Shown in pieces: positions 1 to 8,400 of a stretch of 33,680 nucleotides of DNA. The stretch covers positions 1 to 33,680 of the forward strand of contig CAMNAC010000006.1 of NCBI GenBank assembly GCA_946530475.1. Reading direction: 5' to 3'. Every line of letters begins with the position of its first letter. Position 1 is the first letter of the stretch. A program made the position numbers and the translations under genes. Under the pieces are notes generated by a model that was not told where the DNA came from, searched no databases, and saw only the letters and a program-made list of their open reading frames with translations. The DNA is from an uncultured Mycoplasmatota bacterium (lineage in GTDB: Bacteria; Bacillota_I; Bacilli_A; RF39; UBA660).

Positions 1-1568
1 CAAAAAAGAAAAAGAATGTGGGAATGATTGTATTCTTTGTTTTAATGGCAATCATAATAGGAATCTTTGTTTATTTTACGGTATTTCATCCATTAAATCC
101 AGAGAAGAAAGAAGAAAAAGAGGAACAAAAGGAAATAGTAAATCCTGTATTAGAATCCCCTTATCATATGACAGATAATTCACTTCAAAAATTTGATTTG
201 GAATTTCTAAAATTAGAATCAGGAAAGAAAAATAAAGTATATAGTCCACTTGCAATTAAATATGCACTTGAAATGTTGGCAGAAGGTGCAGATGGAGAAA
301 CGAAAGCACAATTAGATGCTGTAATTGGAGAATATGTAGCCAAAAAATATACCAATAGTTCTAATATGTCTTTTGCGAATGCTTTATTTGTAAGAGATAC
401 TTATAAAGATTCTATTCAACCTACTTATGTTGATTTATTACAAAATAAATATAACGCAGAAGTAGTTTATGATTCTTTTGAAACTGCGACACCTTTAAAT
501 GATTGGGTAAGTGAAAAAACGTTACGATTAATCAATCATTTGGTGGATGATTTAAGTACAGAGGATTATGCTCTTGTAAATGCACTTGCAATCGATATGG
601 AATGGAATAAATTAATCCAGGCAAAAGATTTGGAAAATGCATATAATGTGAAATATATCCATGAAGACTATGGCTCTTATGTACCATGTTTAGTTGGATT
701 TGGATTTAAAGAGATTGCATTTGAAAATCTTGATAAGAAGGTTACTGCAGCAGAAATCGGAGCTTCTATCAACCGATATGACATTGTAAATGATTTAGGA
801 GAAGATAAGATTAGAGAAGAAGTTGGAGCTGCTTATCAAGAATACCTAAACAAAGGACAAACTTGTGGTAATGAAGAATTAAATGTTGATACTTATTTAG
901 ATCAATATATAGAGGAAATTAATTCCAATTATGGAAAAGTAGATAGTTCAACTGATTTTAGTTTCTTGGATGATGAAAATGTAAAAGCTTTTGCGAAAAA
1001 CCTAAAAACTTATGATGGGGTAACTTTACAATATATAGGAATTATGCCAAAAACTGGAGAATTAGAAGACTATATTCAAAATACAGATCAAGAAAAAATC
1101 AATACGATTATTCAGAATTTAAAAACGATTGAATTTAATAATTTTGAAGAAGGTGTCATTACTAAGATAACTGGATTTATTCCATTATTTGAAATGGAAT
1201 ATGATTTAGATTTAAAAAATGATTTAATCAAAATGGGTATTACAGATGTATTTGATGCATCAAAAGCAAATCTTTCTAAATTAAGTACGAAAGAAGGAAC
1301 TATCATCAATAATGTTTCCCATAAAACAAATATCTCTTTCACAAACGAAGGAATTAAAGCAGCTGCAGCAGTACAGATGGGAGGATATGGAGATGGTAGG
1401 TGTGGATTTAATTATGACTTTGAAGTTCCTGTTAAAGAAATTGATTTAACATTTGACCGTCCATATTTATTCTTTGTACGCGATGTAAATTCTGGGGAAG
1501 TATGGTTTACGGGAACTGTTTATGAACCAGGATTGGAAATTCAATATTCAGGAAGTGGAGCTCATTAA
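1..1568 (+). CDS. Membrane-anchored serpin (serine protease inhibitor family), 5' partial
   Basis: The C-terminal half shows serpin hallmarks: a hinge with GIKAAAAV (about residues 445-452 of the track ORF), followed by a reactive-centre loop and the family signature FDRPYLFFV...GEVWFTG near the end. The N-terminal half has the serpin-like NALFVRDTYKDSIQPTYVD stretch. Serpins trap serine or cysteine proteases by a suicide conformational change. Bacterial ones in gut commensals are thought to blunt host or competitor proteases. One membrane helix at the N-terminus (about 3-25) would place the inhibitor outside the cell. The reading frame stays open to the first base of the window (KKKKN before the helix), so the listed GTG at 18 is probably not the start and the gene begins upstream. 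At over 516 residues it is longer than a usual serpin (about 380-420); roughly 110 extra residues precede the GIMPK strand. The loop is glycine-rich, so the target protease cannot be read. Family call sure; inhibitory activity is inference. Confidence 0.85.
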   Translation, partial: KKKKNVGMIVFFVLMAIIIGIFVYFTVFHPLNPEKKEEKEEQKEIVNPVLESPYHMTDNSLQKFDLEFLKLESGKKNKVYSPLAIKYALEMLAEGADGETKAQLDAVIGEYVAKKYTNSSNMSFANALFVRDTYKDSIQPTYVDLLQNKYNAEVVYDSFETATPLNDWVSEKTLRLINHLVDDLSTEDYALVNALAIDMEWNKLIQAKDLENAYNVKYIHEDYGSYVPCLVGFGFKEIAFENLDKKVTAAEIGASINRYDIVNDLGEDKIREEVGAAYQEYLNKGQTCGNEELNVDTYLDQYIEEINSNYGKVDSSTDFSFLDDENVKAFAKNLKTYDGVTLQYIGIMPKTGELEDYIQNTDQEKINTIIQNLKTIEFNNFEEGVITKITGFIPLFEMEYDLDLKNDLIKMGITDVFDASKANLSKLSTKEGTIINNVSHKTNISFTNEGIKAAAAVQMGGYGDGRCGFNYDFEVPVKEIDLTFDRPYLFFVRDVNSGEVWFTGTVYEPGLEIQYSGSGAH

Positions 1569-1600
1569 AGTTTTCTCTTCCTTTTTTTAAAAAAATAGGG

Positions 1601-1606
1601 TATAAT
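1601..1606 (+). promoter_or_regulatory. -10 box (TATAAT) for the 166-aa anchored protein
   Basis: A perfect TATAAT lies 17 nt before the ATG at 1624. No convincing -35 is seen; the upstream bases are a T-rich tract after the serpin stop codon. The ribosome binding site AGGTGA lies between the box and the ATG. Confidence 0.6.
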
Positions 1607-1623
1607 GAATAGTAGGTGATAGT

Positions 1624-2124
1624 ATGAAGCAAGAATCAAATAGTAAATCAGATACAATTGTTTTTGTAGTATGTATCTTATTAGTCGTTGGATTTGTAGT
1701 AGCGCTTCCATATTTGAATAGTATGGTGCGTAAAGCAAAAGAAATTGATGAAAAAAAAGAAGATGTAAAAATTCCTACCACTTACGAGTGTGTACGTTTG
1801 GAAGAAGAGGATGACTATACCTTAAAACAAGAAGCAACTTACACCATCCAAAATCAAAAAGTTACTTCTGCAAAAATACATAGACTTTATACATTCCAAA
1901 CAGAAGAAGCATTTACAGAATTTTTAAAAGATAATAAAGAACAAAATTCGGTAGGAGAAACCGATAAAATTGAATCGAATGCGACAAAAAAAACAGTAGA
2001 AAGAACTACTACGATGGATCTTTTGAAAATGAATCCTGATGAGGAAGAATTAATAAATTTCCCTAAAACTTACAGTAATCTATTAATTTATACCAAAGAT
2101 CAAAAATGTACACCAACTTATTAA
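1624..2124 (+). CDS. Uncharacterised membrane-anchored extracellular protein
   Basis: This is a 166-residue protein I cannot assign to a named family. A single hydrophobic helix (about residues 11-29), followed by a lysine-rich segment, suggests an N-terminal signal anchor with the remainder outside. The soluble part is highly charged, with an alpha/beta pattern (YTLKQEATYTIQNQKV, then a helix rich in E and K). Its general look resembles small lipoprotein-type domains of the DUF1307/YehR kind, but that resemblance is weak. The start is supported by AGGTGA four nt upstream and a -10 box at 1601. The gene is transcribed alone: it has its own promoter and a hairpin terminator that begins inside its stop codon. 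Function unknown. Confidence 0.75.
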   Translation: MKQESNSKSDTIVFVVCILLVVGFVVALPYLNSMVRKAKEIDEKKEDVKIPTTYECVRLEEEDDYTLKQEATYTIQNQKVTSAKIHRLYTFQTEEAFTEFLKDNKEQNSVGETDKIESNATKKTVERTTTMDLLKMNPDEEELINFPKTYSNLLIYTKDQKCTPTY

Positions 2125-2147
2125 ACTACTTTTTAGTAGTTTTTTTA
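2123..2147 (+). terminator. Intrinsic terminator after the 166-aa protein
   Basis: AAACTACT and AGTAGTTT form a perfect 8-bp stem around a TTTT loop, followed by a run of T. The stem starts inside the TAA stop codon (2122-2124). Confidence 0.85.
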
Positions 2148-2177
2148 TTGGAAAAAGGATTTTCTATTTTTCTTTCG

Positions 2178-2183
2178 TATATT
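2178..2183 (+). promoter_or_regulatory. Probable -10 box (TATATT) for the adhesin-sortase pair
   Basis: TATATT lies 18 nt before the ATG at 2202, matching the spacing at other promoters here. There is no good -35, and no TG dinucleotide one base upstream of the box. GGGAGG at 2191-2196 is the ribosome binding site. Confidence 0.4.
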
Positions 2184-2201
2184 AACATTTGGGAGGAAGA
2201 T

Positions 2202-3635
2202 ATGAAGAAAATTTTATGGTTATTGATTGTTGGTTTTATTTTTGGAATTCATTCTGTATGCGCGAAAGAAACATCTTTAATTATGGTAGAAGAACCCAAT
2301 GTATTTTATGCGATGTATAATGATGAATTCTATCGTTCTTATTCTTTTAATAAGTATTATCAAGATGGTTCTAGAGTTTATTGTATTGATCCTGATCAAA
2401 AAGTAAATTCTTATCAATATGAAGAAGTATCAAGTAGTTCTCTCTATTCGGAAGATACTTTAAAAAAGTTAGCTCTTATTGAATACTTTGGAAGCGATTA
2501 TCCTGGTCATGATTCTCTTCGATTTGAACTAGCAACTCAAGCACTTATCTGGGAAGAAATAAAAGGAGTAACTGTGAAATGGTTCACAGAAAGGTATTCT
2601 TATGGTGAAGAAATTGATGTAACCTATGAAAGGGAAAAAATCTTAGACTTAATCCATCAATATTTGATAAAACCGAATTTTAACTTGGAAAAAATAGAAG
2701 GTACTATAAATGATCATATTACGGTTACTGATCAAAATCATGTACTAGGAGAATATGAAGTAGCATCATTTGATGGAGGCACTGCCTATATAGAAGGTGA
2801 TGATTTAAAACTTGTTTTAAAAGAAAAAGGAAATTATACTTTGAAATTAAAAAGAAAAGCATATGAAACAGGTACGAAATTCTATGTAGCGAGTAATTCT
2901 CAAACGATGATGAAAGGAAGGGTAGAAGAAGAATGGATTACGATTCCTGTAGAAGTATCAGGAAGTGAAGTAACAATTCAAAAATATGGTATAAAAATAG
3001 AAGGAGACAAAATTCCATTAGAAGGAGTATCATTTGAATTACGTGCAGGGGAAACACTCTATTATCAAGATCAAACTGTTCGATTTTCAAAAGATGAATT
3101 TATAGGAAATTATGAGACAAATACTAATGGTGAAATACATTTGACTCTTCCATATGGGAATTATTATTTAAAAGAAACAAAAACAAAAGAAGGGTTTGAA
3201 TTAAATCCAAGAATGATACCTATTCATGTAGAGTCGTCTTCTGAGTTATTTGAAATTGAAAATCAAGAATCTTATGGTTCTATTCAAATTCAAAAAATAG
3301 ATTCGATTACAAAAAAGCCGTTAATGGGAGTAAAATATCGAATAACGAATTTACAAACAAATGAAGTTTATGAGAAAAGTACAAATGCAGAGGGAATGAT
3401 AACATTTGATCAGTTAAGATTTGGCTCTTATCAACTAGAAGAAATAGAAACTCTTCCACATTATATTATGGATACTTCTATCAAAATTGTGGAAATCAAA
3501 GAACAAAAAAACTATACTTATTCCTTTGTAAATGAACCAGTTCCAAATATTCCAGATACAGATTGTTACGAAGTACCATATTTGAATAGTTGGGTATTAC
3601 TTGCTTATGCCATTTATCAAAAAAAGTTTTTTTAA
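2202..3635 (+). CDS. Thioester-domain / SpaA-type surface adhesin
   Basis: Start chosen at 2202 (477 aa), not 2106, because GGGAGG precedes it and a signal peptide follows (cleavage likely after VCA, residue 21). The first domain has the two hallmarks of Gram-positive thioester domains: YCID (Cys61) and TQALIW (Gln113), which in this family form an internal Cys-Gln thioester that bonds covalently to host or surface ligands. Two prealbumin/SpaA-like domains follow, about 257-345 (starting VTIQKYG) and 359-440 (starting GSIQIQKID). The C-terminus has IPDTD (450-454), a short hydrophobic stretch and KK, resembling a sortase sorting signal but with Asp where LPxTG has Gly. The sortase gene overlaps its last codons, so the pair is probably a dedicated substrate and enzyme. 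Domain calls are firm; thioester formation and anchoring are inferred. Confidence 0.85.
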   Translation: MKKILWLLIVGFIFGIHSVCAKETSLIMVEEPNVFYAMYNDEFYRSYSFNKYYQDGSRVYCIDPDQKVNSYQYEEVSSSSLYSEDTLKKLALIEYFGSDYPGHDSLRFELATQALIWEEIKGVTVKWFTERYSYGEEIDVTYEREKILDLIHQYLIKPNFNLEKIEGTINDHITVTDQNHVLGEYEVASFDGGTAYIEGDDLKLVLKEKGNYTLKLKRKAYETGTKFYVASNSQTMMKGRVEEEWITIPVEVSGSEVTIQKYGIKIEGDKIPLEGVSFELRAGETLYYQDQTVRFSKDEFIGNYETNTNGEIHLTLPYGNYYLKETKTKEGFELNPRMIPIHVESSSELFEIENQESYGSIQIQKIDSITKKPLMGVKYRITNLQTNEVYEKSTNAEGMITFDQLRFGSYQLEEIETLPHYIMDTSIKIVEIKEQKNYTYSFVNEPVPNIPDTDCYEVPYLNSWVLLAYAIYQKKFF

Positions 3636-4125
3636 AGGAATTATTCTAGCAATGCTTCTTTTATTTCCGAGTATTTCGAATTCTCCAATTGAACGAAATT
3701 TAAAAAATCAAATCATTTCTTCTTTTTCAATTCCAAAAGAAGAACCAATTGGCTATTTAACAATTCCAAAATTAGAAATAAACGATCCTTTTTATCAATT
3801 AAATAGTAAGAATAATACGGTTTCTAAAAATATCGAATGGATTATTTCAGATGCCCCAGATAAGAAATATGGAAATATGATTTTAGCAGGTCACTCTGGT
3901 AATTCTAAGATTTCTTATTTTCAAAATTTAAATCAATTAATGATAGGAGATATGATATTCATTACTTATGAGAATAAAACCTATTCTTATGAAGTAATTG
4001 ATTTCTATGAAACACTAAAAAGTGAAATGCATTTAAAAAGACCAATGGATGAAACAACCGTTACTTTAGTAACCTGTGTAACTTTGACGAATCGAAGATT
4101 TTTAGTAGTTGGAAAACAGATTTAA
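3607..4125 (+). CDS. Sortase (class not assigned)
   Basis: This is a transpeptidase that cleaves a sorting signal and links surface proteins to the cell wall or to each other. The catalytic triad is visible: His96 in LAGHSG, Cys157 in TLVTC and Arg163/164 in NRRFLVVG (numbering from ATG 3607). The core begins with GYLTIPKLEI, a typical sortase beta strand. A single N-terminal helix (IILAMLLLFPSI) anchors it with the catalytic domain outside. At 172 residues it is a compact sortase. The start is uncertain: TTG 3601 and ATG 3607 are both in frame, neither has a clear ribosome binding site, and both lie within the last codons of the adhesin gene, which suggests translational coupling. No terminator follows directly; the first one is at 4291. 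Confidence 0.88.
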   Translation: MPFIKKSFFKGIILAMLLLFPSISNSPIERNLKNQIISSFSIPKEEPIGYLTIPKLEINDPFYQLNSKNNTVSKNIEWIISDAPDKKYGNMILAGHSGNSKISYFQNLNQLMIGDMIFITYENKTYSYEVIDFYETLKSEMHLKRPMDETTVTLVTCVTLTNRRFLVVGKQI

Positions 4126-4175
4126 GCTTCACAAAAATTTCTTATTTTTTTCACATAAAAGTCATAAAAAATTTT

Positions 4176-4181
4176 TATAAT
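4176..4181 (+). promoter_or_regulatory. Possible -10 box (TATAAT) in the post-sortase gap
   Basis: A perfect TATAAT sits 50 nt after the sortase stop and about 110 nt before the terminator at 4291. No clear -35 is present (TTCACA is 20 nt upstream). If active it would make a short RNA of roughly 140 nt with no credible ORF. In a sequence this AT-rich it may be chance. Confidence 0.25.
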
Positions 4182-4290
4182 GATTATAGAAAGAAGGGAT
4201 AAGAAAATAGAAAAAACATTATAATTATTGTAAACAATCTTAATAAAAACATATAAACAATCCTCTTACCTATGAAAGAAGGCGATAAAG

Positions 4291-4325
4291 AAAAAAGTTT
4301 TGAAAAAAATCAAAACTTTTTTTCT
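4291..4325 (+). terminator. Strong intrinsic terminator in the post-sortase gap
   Basis: AAAAAAGTTTTGA (4291-4303) and TCAAAACTTTTTT (4310-4322) form a 13-bp perfect stem around six A, with a T tract on the 3' side. The inner pairs are the firm part; the outer A-T pairs double as the T tail. It closes the adhesin-sortase transcript or a short RNA starting near 4188. The rest of the 255-base gap is AT-rich, with no ORF that has a ribosome binding site. Confidence 0.85.
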
Positions 4326-4359
4326 AATACTTCTCAAGTTTTAAAAAATGTGATATTCT

Positions 4360-4365
4360 TATAAT
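4360..4365 (+). promoter_or_regulatory. -10 box (TATAAT) for the LppM-like lipoprotein
   Basis: TATAAT lies 15 nt before the ATG at 4381, with AGGAGG (4368-4373) almost touching it. Transcription would start near 4372, within the ribosome binding site, so either the leader is extremely short or the true start is a little upstream. Confidence 0.4.
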
Positions 4366-4380
4366 ATAGGAGGAAGTAAA

Positions 4381-5418
4381 ATGAAGAAAGTTTTAAAAGT
4401 CATGACAACACTTGTTGTGGTTGGGTTGTTATGCGGTTGTACAATGAAAGCAGAATTTAATGCAAAAGTTAACAGTGATAAATCAATGGATATTTCTGTT
4501 ACAGAAGCATTTGATAATGAACTTATCGATGCAATGATCAATATGCAAAATGGTATGGTAGATGGTCTACAATCTGAAGGAGATGATACTTTAATTGCTC
4601 CAAATGAAGATGAGACATTAATTACACCAAGTGAAGAGGAAACATTAATCACACCAGAAGATGATACTGTAATTACACCAGAAGAAGACACAGAACCAGC
4701 AGAAGAAGCATCTGAAATTACGGATGAACAACGTTGGCAATATTTAGATTCTATTATGACTGGTGAAGAATACACTAATAAAGTAAAATATGAAGAAGGA
4801 GAATTCAAAGGATATACTTTCACAAATCATATTGCTTCAATTGATGATGTAGTAGGAACAGAAAAAGAATTTAATATTACGGATATGGATTTAAAAGATA
4901 TTAAATCTATGTTTACAAAATCAGGAGATGTTTATACTGCAAATTGGATTTATGCAAATGAAGATGGGGAAGATACTTCACAAATTACGATGGATATGAA
5001 GGTATCGGTTACTTTACCTAAAGCTCCAAAAACTCATAATGCAACGAATGTTTCTTCTGACGGAAAAACATTAACTTGGGATTTATCAACCAATCAAAAT
5101 GAAAAAATGCAATTCTCATTTGCATTTGATTCAAAATCTAATCAATATATGACAATTGCATTTATTGCAGGTGGAGTTATTATTGTATTTGCTTTAATTG
5201 CAGTCGGATTGAAGGTAACGAAAAAAGGAAAAGTGGAAGATACACCAGTTTCAAAACCAGAAACTCCAGTACAACCAACTGCACCTGTTCAACCAAGTAC
5301 TCCAGTACAACCAACGGCGCCTGTTCAGCCAAGTACACCAGTACAACCAAAAGCTCCAATAGCAACAGAACCAGTTGCACAACCAACAGAACCACAAGAC
5401 ACGATGCCAAAGGAATAG
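4381..5418 (+). CDS. LppM-like lipoprotein with C-terminal membrane helix and Pro-rich tail
   Basis: A signal peptide ends in the lipobox LLCGC, so Cys20 would be lipidated on the outer face. The start of the mature part (TMKAEFNAKVNSDKSMDISV) resembles LppM/DUF3153-type lipoproteins, whose role is unclear. Residues about 71-103 hold four acidic repeats of the pattern LITPxEDE. A hydrophobic helix at about 257-279 is followed by KVTKKGK, which predicts a cytoplasmic C-terminus made of PVQPTAPVQPST repeats. The protein would thus be held by both a lipid and a membrane helix, linking the outside to a proline-rich cytoplasmic tail. AGGAGG seven bases upstream fixes the start. It is transcribed alone, between terminators at 4291 and 5412. 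Family assignment is moderate; function unknown. Confidence 0.75.
   Translation: MKKVLKVMTTLVVVGLLCGCTMKAEFNAKVNSDKSMDISVTEAFDNELIDAMINMQNGMVDGLQSEGDDTLIAPNEDETLITPSEEETLITPEDDTVITPEEDTEPAEEASEITDEQRWQYLDSIMTGEEYTNKVKYEEGEFKGYTFTNHIASIDDVVGTEKEFNITDMDLKDIKSMFTKSGDVYTANWIYANEDGEDTSQITMDMKVSVTLPKAPKTHNATNVSSDGKTLTWDLSTNQNEKMQFSFAFDSKSNQYMTIAFIAGGVIIVFALIAVGLKVTKKGKVEDTPVSKPETPVQPTAPVQPSTPVQPTAPVQPSTPVQPKAPIATEPVAQPTEPQDTMPKE
5266..5348 (+). repeat. 36-bp tandem repeat encoding the Pro-rich tail
   Basis: Two adjacent 36-bp units (5266-5301 and 5302-5337) plus a partial third encode PVQPTAPVQPST. Differences between units are mostly synonymous (for example ACTGCA versus ACGGCG). Such repeats usually vary in number between strains. 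Confidence 0.8.
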
Positions 5419-5440
5419 TAAAATCTATTCCTTTTTCTTT
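5412..5440 (+). terminator. Intrinsic terminator after the LppM-like gene
   Basis: GGAATAG (5412-5418) pairs with CTATTCC (5425-5431), then TTTTTCTTTTT. The TAG stop codon is the last part of the left arm, so the hairpin overlaps the coding sequence. Confidence 0.88.
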
Positions 5441-5448
5441 TTAGAATA

Positions 5449-5457
5449 TGTTATAAT
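5449..5457 (+). promoter_or_regulatory. Extended -10 promoter (TGTTATAAT) for nifJ
   Basis: TG-T-TATAAT lies 15 nt before the ATG. The position of a -35 would fall in the T tract of the preceding terminator, so the extended -10 probably carries recognition. Confidence 0.7.
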
Positions 5458-5472
5458 GAAAATGGTGATAGT

Positions 5473-8400
5473 ATGAAAAAAATGATAACAGTAGATGGAA
5501 ATGAAGCATGTGCTAGAAGCGCTTATTTTTTTACAGAAGTAGCAGGTATTTATCCGATTACTCCGTCGAGTCCTATGGCAGAACATATTGATGAATGGAG
5601 TAATGAAGGGAAAACCAATTTATTTGAGGAACCTGTAAAAGTAGTGGAAATGCAAAGTGAAGCAGGGGCTGCTGGTATGGTCCATGGATCGCTACAAGCA
5701 GGATGTTTAACTTCTACATTTACGGCTAGTCAAGGTCTTCTTTTGATGATTCCAAATATGTATAAGATAGCAGGTGAGATGCTTCCAGGAGTATTTCATG
5801 TGGCAGCAAGAAGTTTATCCACTCATGCACTATCAATCTTTGGAGATCATCAAGATGTTTATGCAACGAGACAAACAGGTTTTTGTATGTTAGCAAGTTC
5901 TTCTGTACAAGAAGCAAGCGATTTGGCGATTGTCGCACATTTATCAAGTCTTGAGGCAAGTCTTCCATTCCTACATTTTTTTGATGGATTTCGAACAAGC
6001 CATGAAATTGATAAAATAGAAGTATTAGAAAAAGAAGATATCAAAGATTTATTAAAGGAAGAATCCATTACTAATTTTCGAAAAAAAGCTCTTAATATTG
6101 TTCATCCAGATACAAGGGGAACTGCTCAAAATGATGACATCTATTTTCAAATGACAGAAGTAAGAAATCAAGTTTATAATCAAGTTCCAAATGTTGTAGA
6201 TGATGTAATGCAAAGGTTAGAAAAAAAGACAGGAAGAGAATATCATCCCTTTATGTATTATGGAGACTCCAATGCCACTTCTATAATCGTCGCAATGGGA
6301 TCTGTAAATGAAACCATTAAAGAAACCATCGATGATTTAAACAAAAAGGGGTATTCTGTAGGATTGATAGAAGTTCATTTATATCGTCCATTTTCAAAAG
6401 AATACTTACTAAAAGTTCTTCCTAAATCAGTGAAAAAAATAGCGGTATTAGACAGAACGAAGGAATCAGGAAGTATAGGAGAACCACTTTACTTAGATAT
6501 TACAAGTGCTTTACAAGAACTTGATATACAAATCGTAGGTGGAAGATATGGACTTTCTTCTAAAAATACAACTCCTGCTATGATAAAAGCTGTTTATGAT
6601 ATGTTGAATGGAGAACTTAAAAATCATTTTACGATTGGAATTGAAGATGATATCACGCATTTAAGTTTACCTTATGACAAAGACTACAAAATTAGTAATT
6701 CAGAAGAATTCTTAATCTATGGTTATGGTTCTGATGGAATGGTTAGTGCTTCCAAAGGAATGATGAAACTAATTGGAAATCATACGGATAGCTATGTACA
6801 AGGTTATTTTCAATACGATTCTAAAAAATCTGGTGGAGTTACAAAATGTCACTTAAGATTCTCAGATCATCCAATTCGTTCTACTTATTATGTAGAAAAT
6901 CCGAAAGTGATTGTTATAACAAAAGAGTCTTATTTAAATAATTTTGATTGTCTATCAAATCTTATGGAAAATGGAACCTTCATTTTTAACACCAAAATGA
7001 AAGAAGAAGAATTCTTAAATACATTAAGTGATGAGAATAGACATTTACTTGTAAATAAACATGCAAAAGTATATTTAATTGATGCCTATTCATTAGCGAA
7101 TGAAGTGGGGTTAAAAAATAAAATCAGCATGGTAATGGAAAGTGCGATTATGTCTCTTTCTTCTAGAATGGATTATGAAGAAGCAAAAGAAGTCATGAAA
7201 GATTTTGCGAAGAAACGCTTCTTTAAAAAAGGACCAAGTGTGTATGAAGCCAATGCAAAAGCAATTGATTTAGCAACTAACTATTTAAAAGAAGTAGAAA
7301 TCAAAGAAGATATCTATTTTGAAGAAGTAAAAGAAAAAGAAACGTTATTTTCTATGATTACAAAAAGAAAAGGAGACGACTTAAAAACATCTGACTTTCT
7401 ACCTTATCAAAATGGAACGTTTGAAAGTGGCACTTCAAAATTAGAAAAGAGAAGCGTTGCAGATGTTGTACCAAAATGGTTAAGTGAGAATTGTATTCAG
7501 TGTAATCAATGTTCTTTGGTTTGCCCTCATGCAGTTATTAGACCTTACTTACTAAGCAAAGAAGAGTATGAGAATGCTCCAAGTTATATTCAAAATAGAT
7601 GTAAAAAACCAATGGAAAAGAATTTAGAAGATTATTATTTCTGTATTGGTATTTCGGTAAAAGATTGTACTGGATGTGGAGTTTGTATCAAAACATGTCC
7701 TGGTTTAAGAGGCGCAAAAGCGTTAACAAAAGAAACGTTACAGGAAAGAATCAACGAAAAAGAACAAGAAGTCTTTGATTATTTAAGTACCCATATTAAA
7801 GAAAAAGATTTACTTTCTGTTTCTACCATTAAAGGTTCTCAATTGAAAGAACCAAAATTCATGTTTAGTGGAGCTTGCGCAGGATGTGGAGAAACTCCAT
7901 ATTTGAAACTTTTAACACAAGTATTTGGAAATTCTTTAATGATTTCGAATGCAACAGGATGTTCTTCTATCTATGGTGCATCTATGCCAAGTACTCCTTA
8001 TACCATTCCATGGGCAAGTTCTTTATTTGAAGATAATGCAGAATATGGATATGGAATGTTAATCGCAAAAAATACAATCCGAAATCATATTGCAAATATC
8101 ATGAAAAAATATATGGATAATCCAAATAAAAAATTGTTTGAAACATGGTTAGAACACTCAGATGATTACAAAATCACAAAAGAAGTATATGAAGCATTAG
8201 AAGATGATACCTTACCAGAAGAATTACGTTCCTTAAAAGAATTTATACCAGCTTCTGTAATCTGGACAGTTGGTGGAGATGGTTGGGCTTACGATATTGG
8301 ATATGGTGGAATTGATCATGTATTAGCAAGTGGTGACAATGTAAATATTTTAGTTTTAAATAGTGAAGTATATTCCAATACAGGTGGACAAGCAAGTAAA

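Noticed and set aside
4272-4364. 30-codon ORF starting ATGAAAGAAGGC in the post-sortase gap
   Set aside because: It has no ribosome binding site and runs straight through the strong terminator hairpin.
5266-5348. CRISPR-like repeat array
   Set aside because: Units are adjacent without spacers and encode a Pro-rich peptide in frame.
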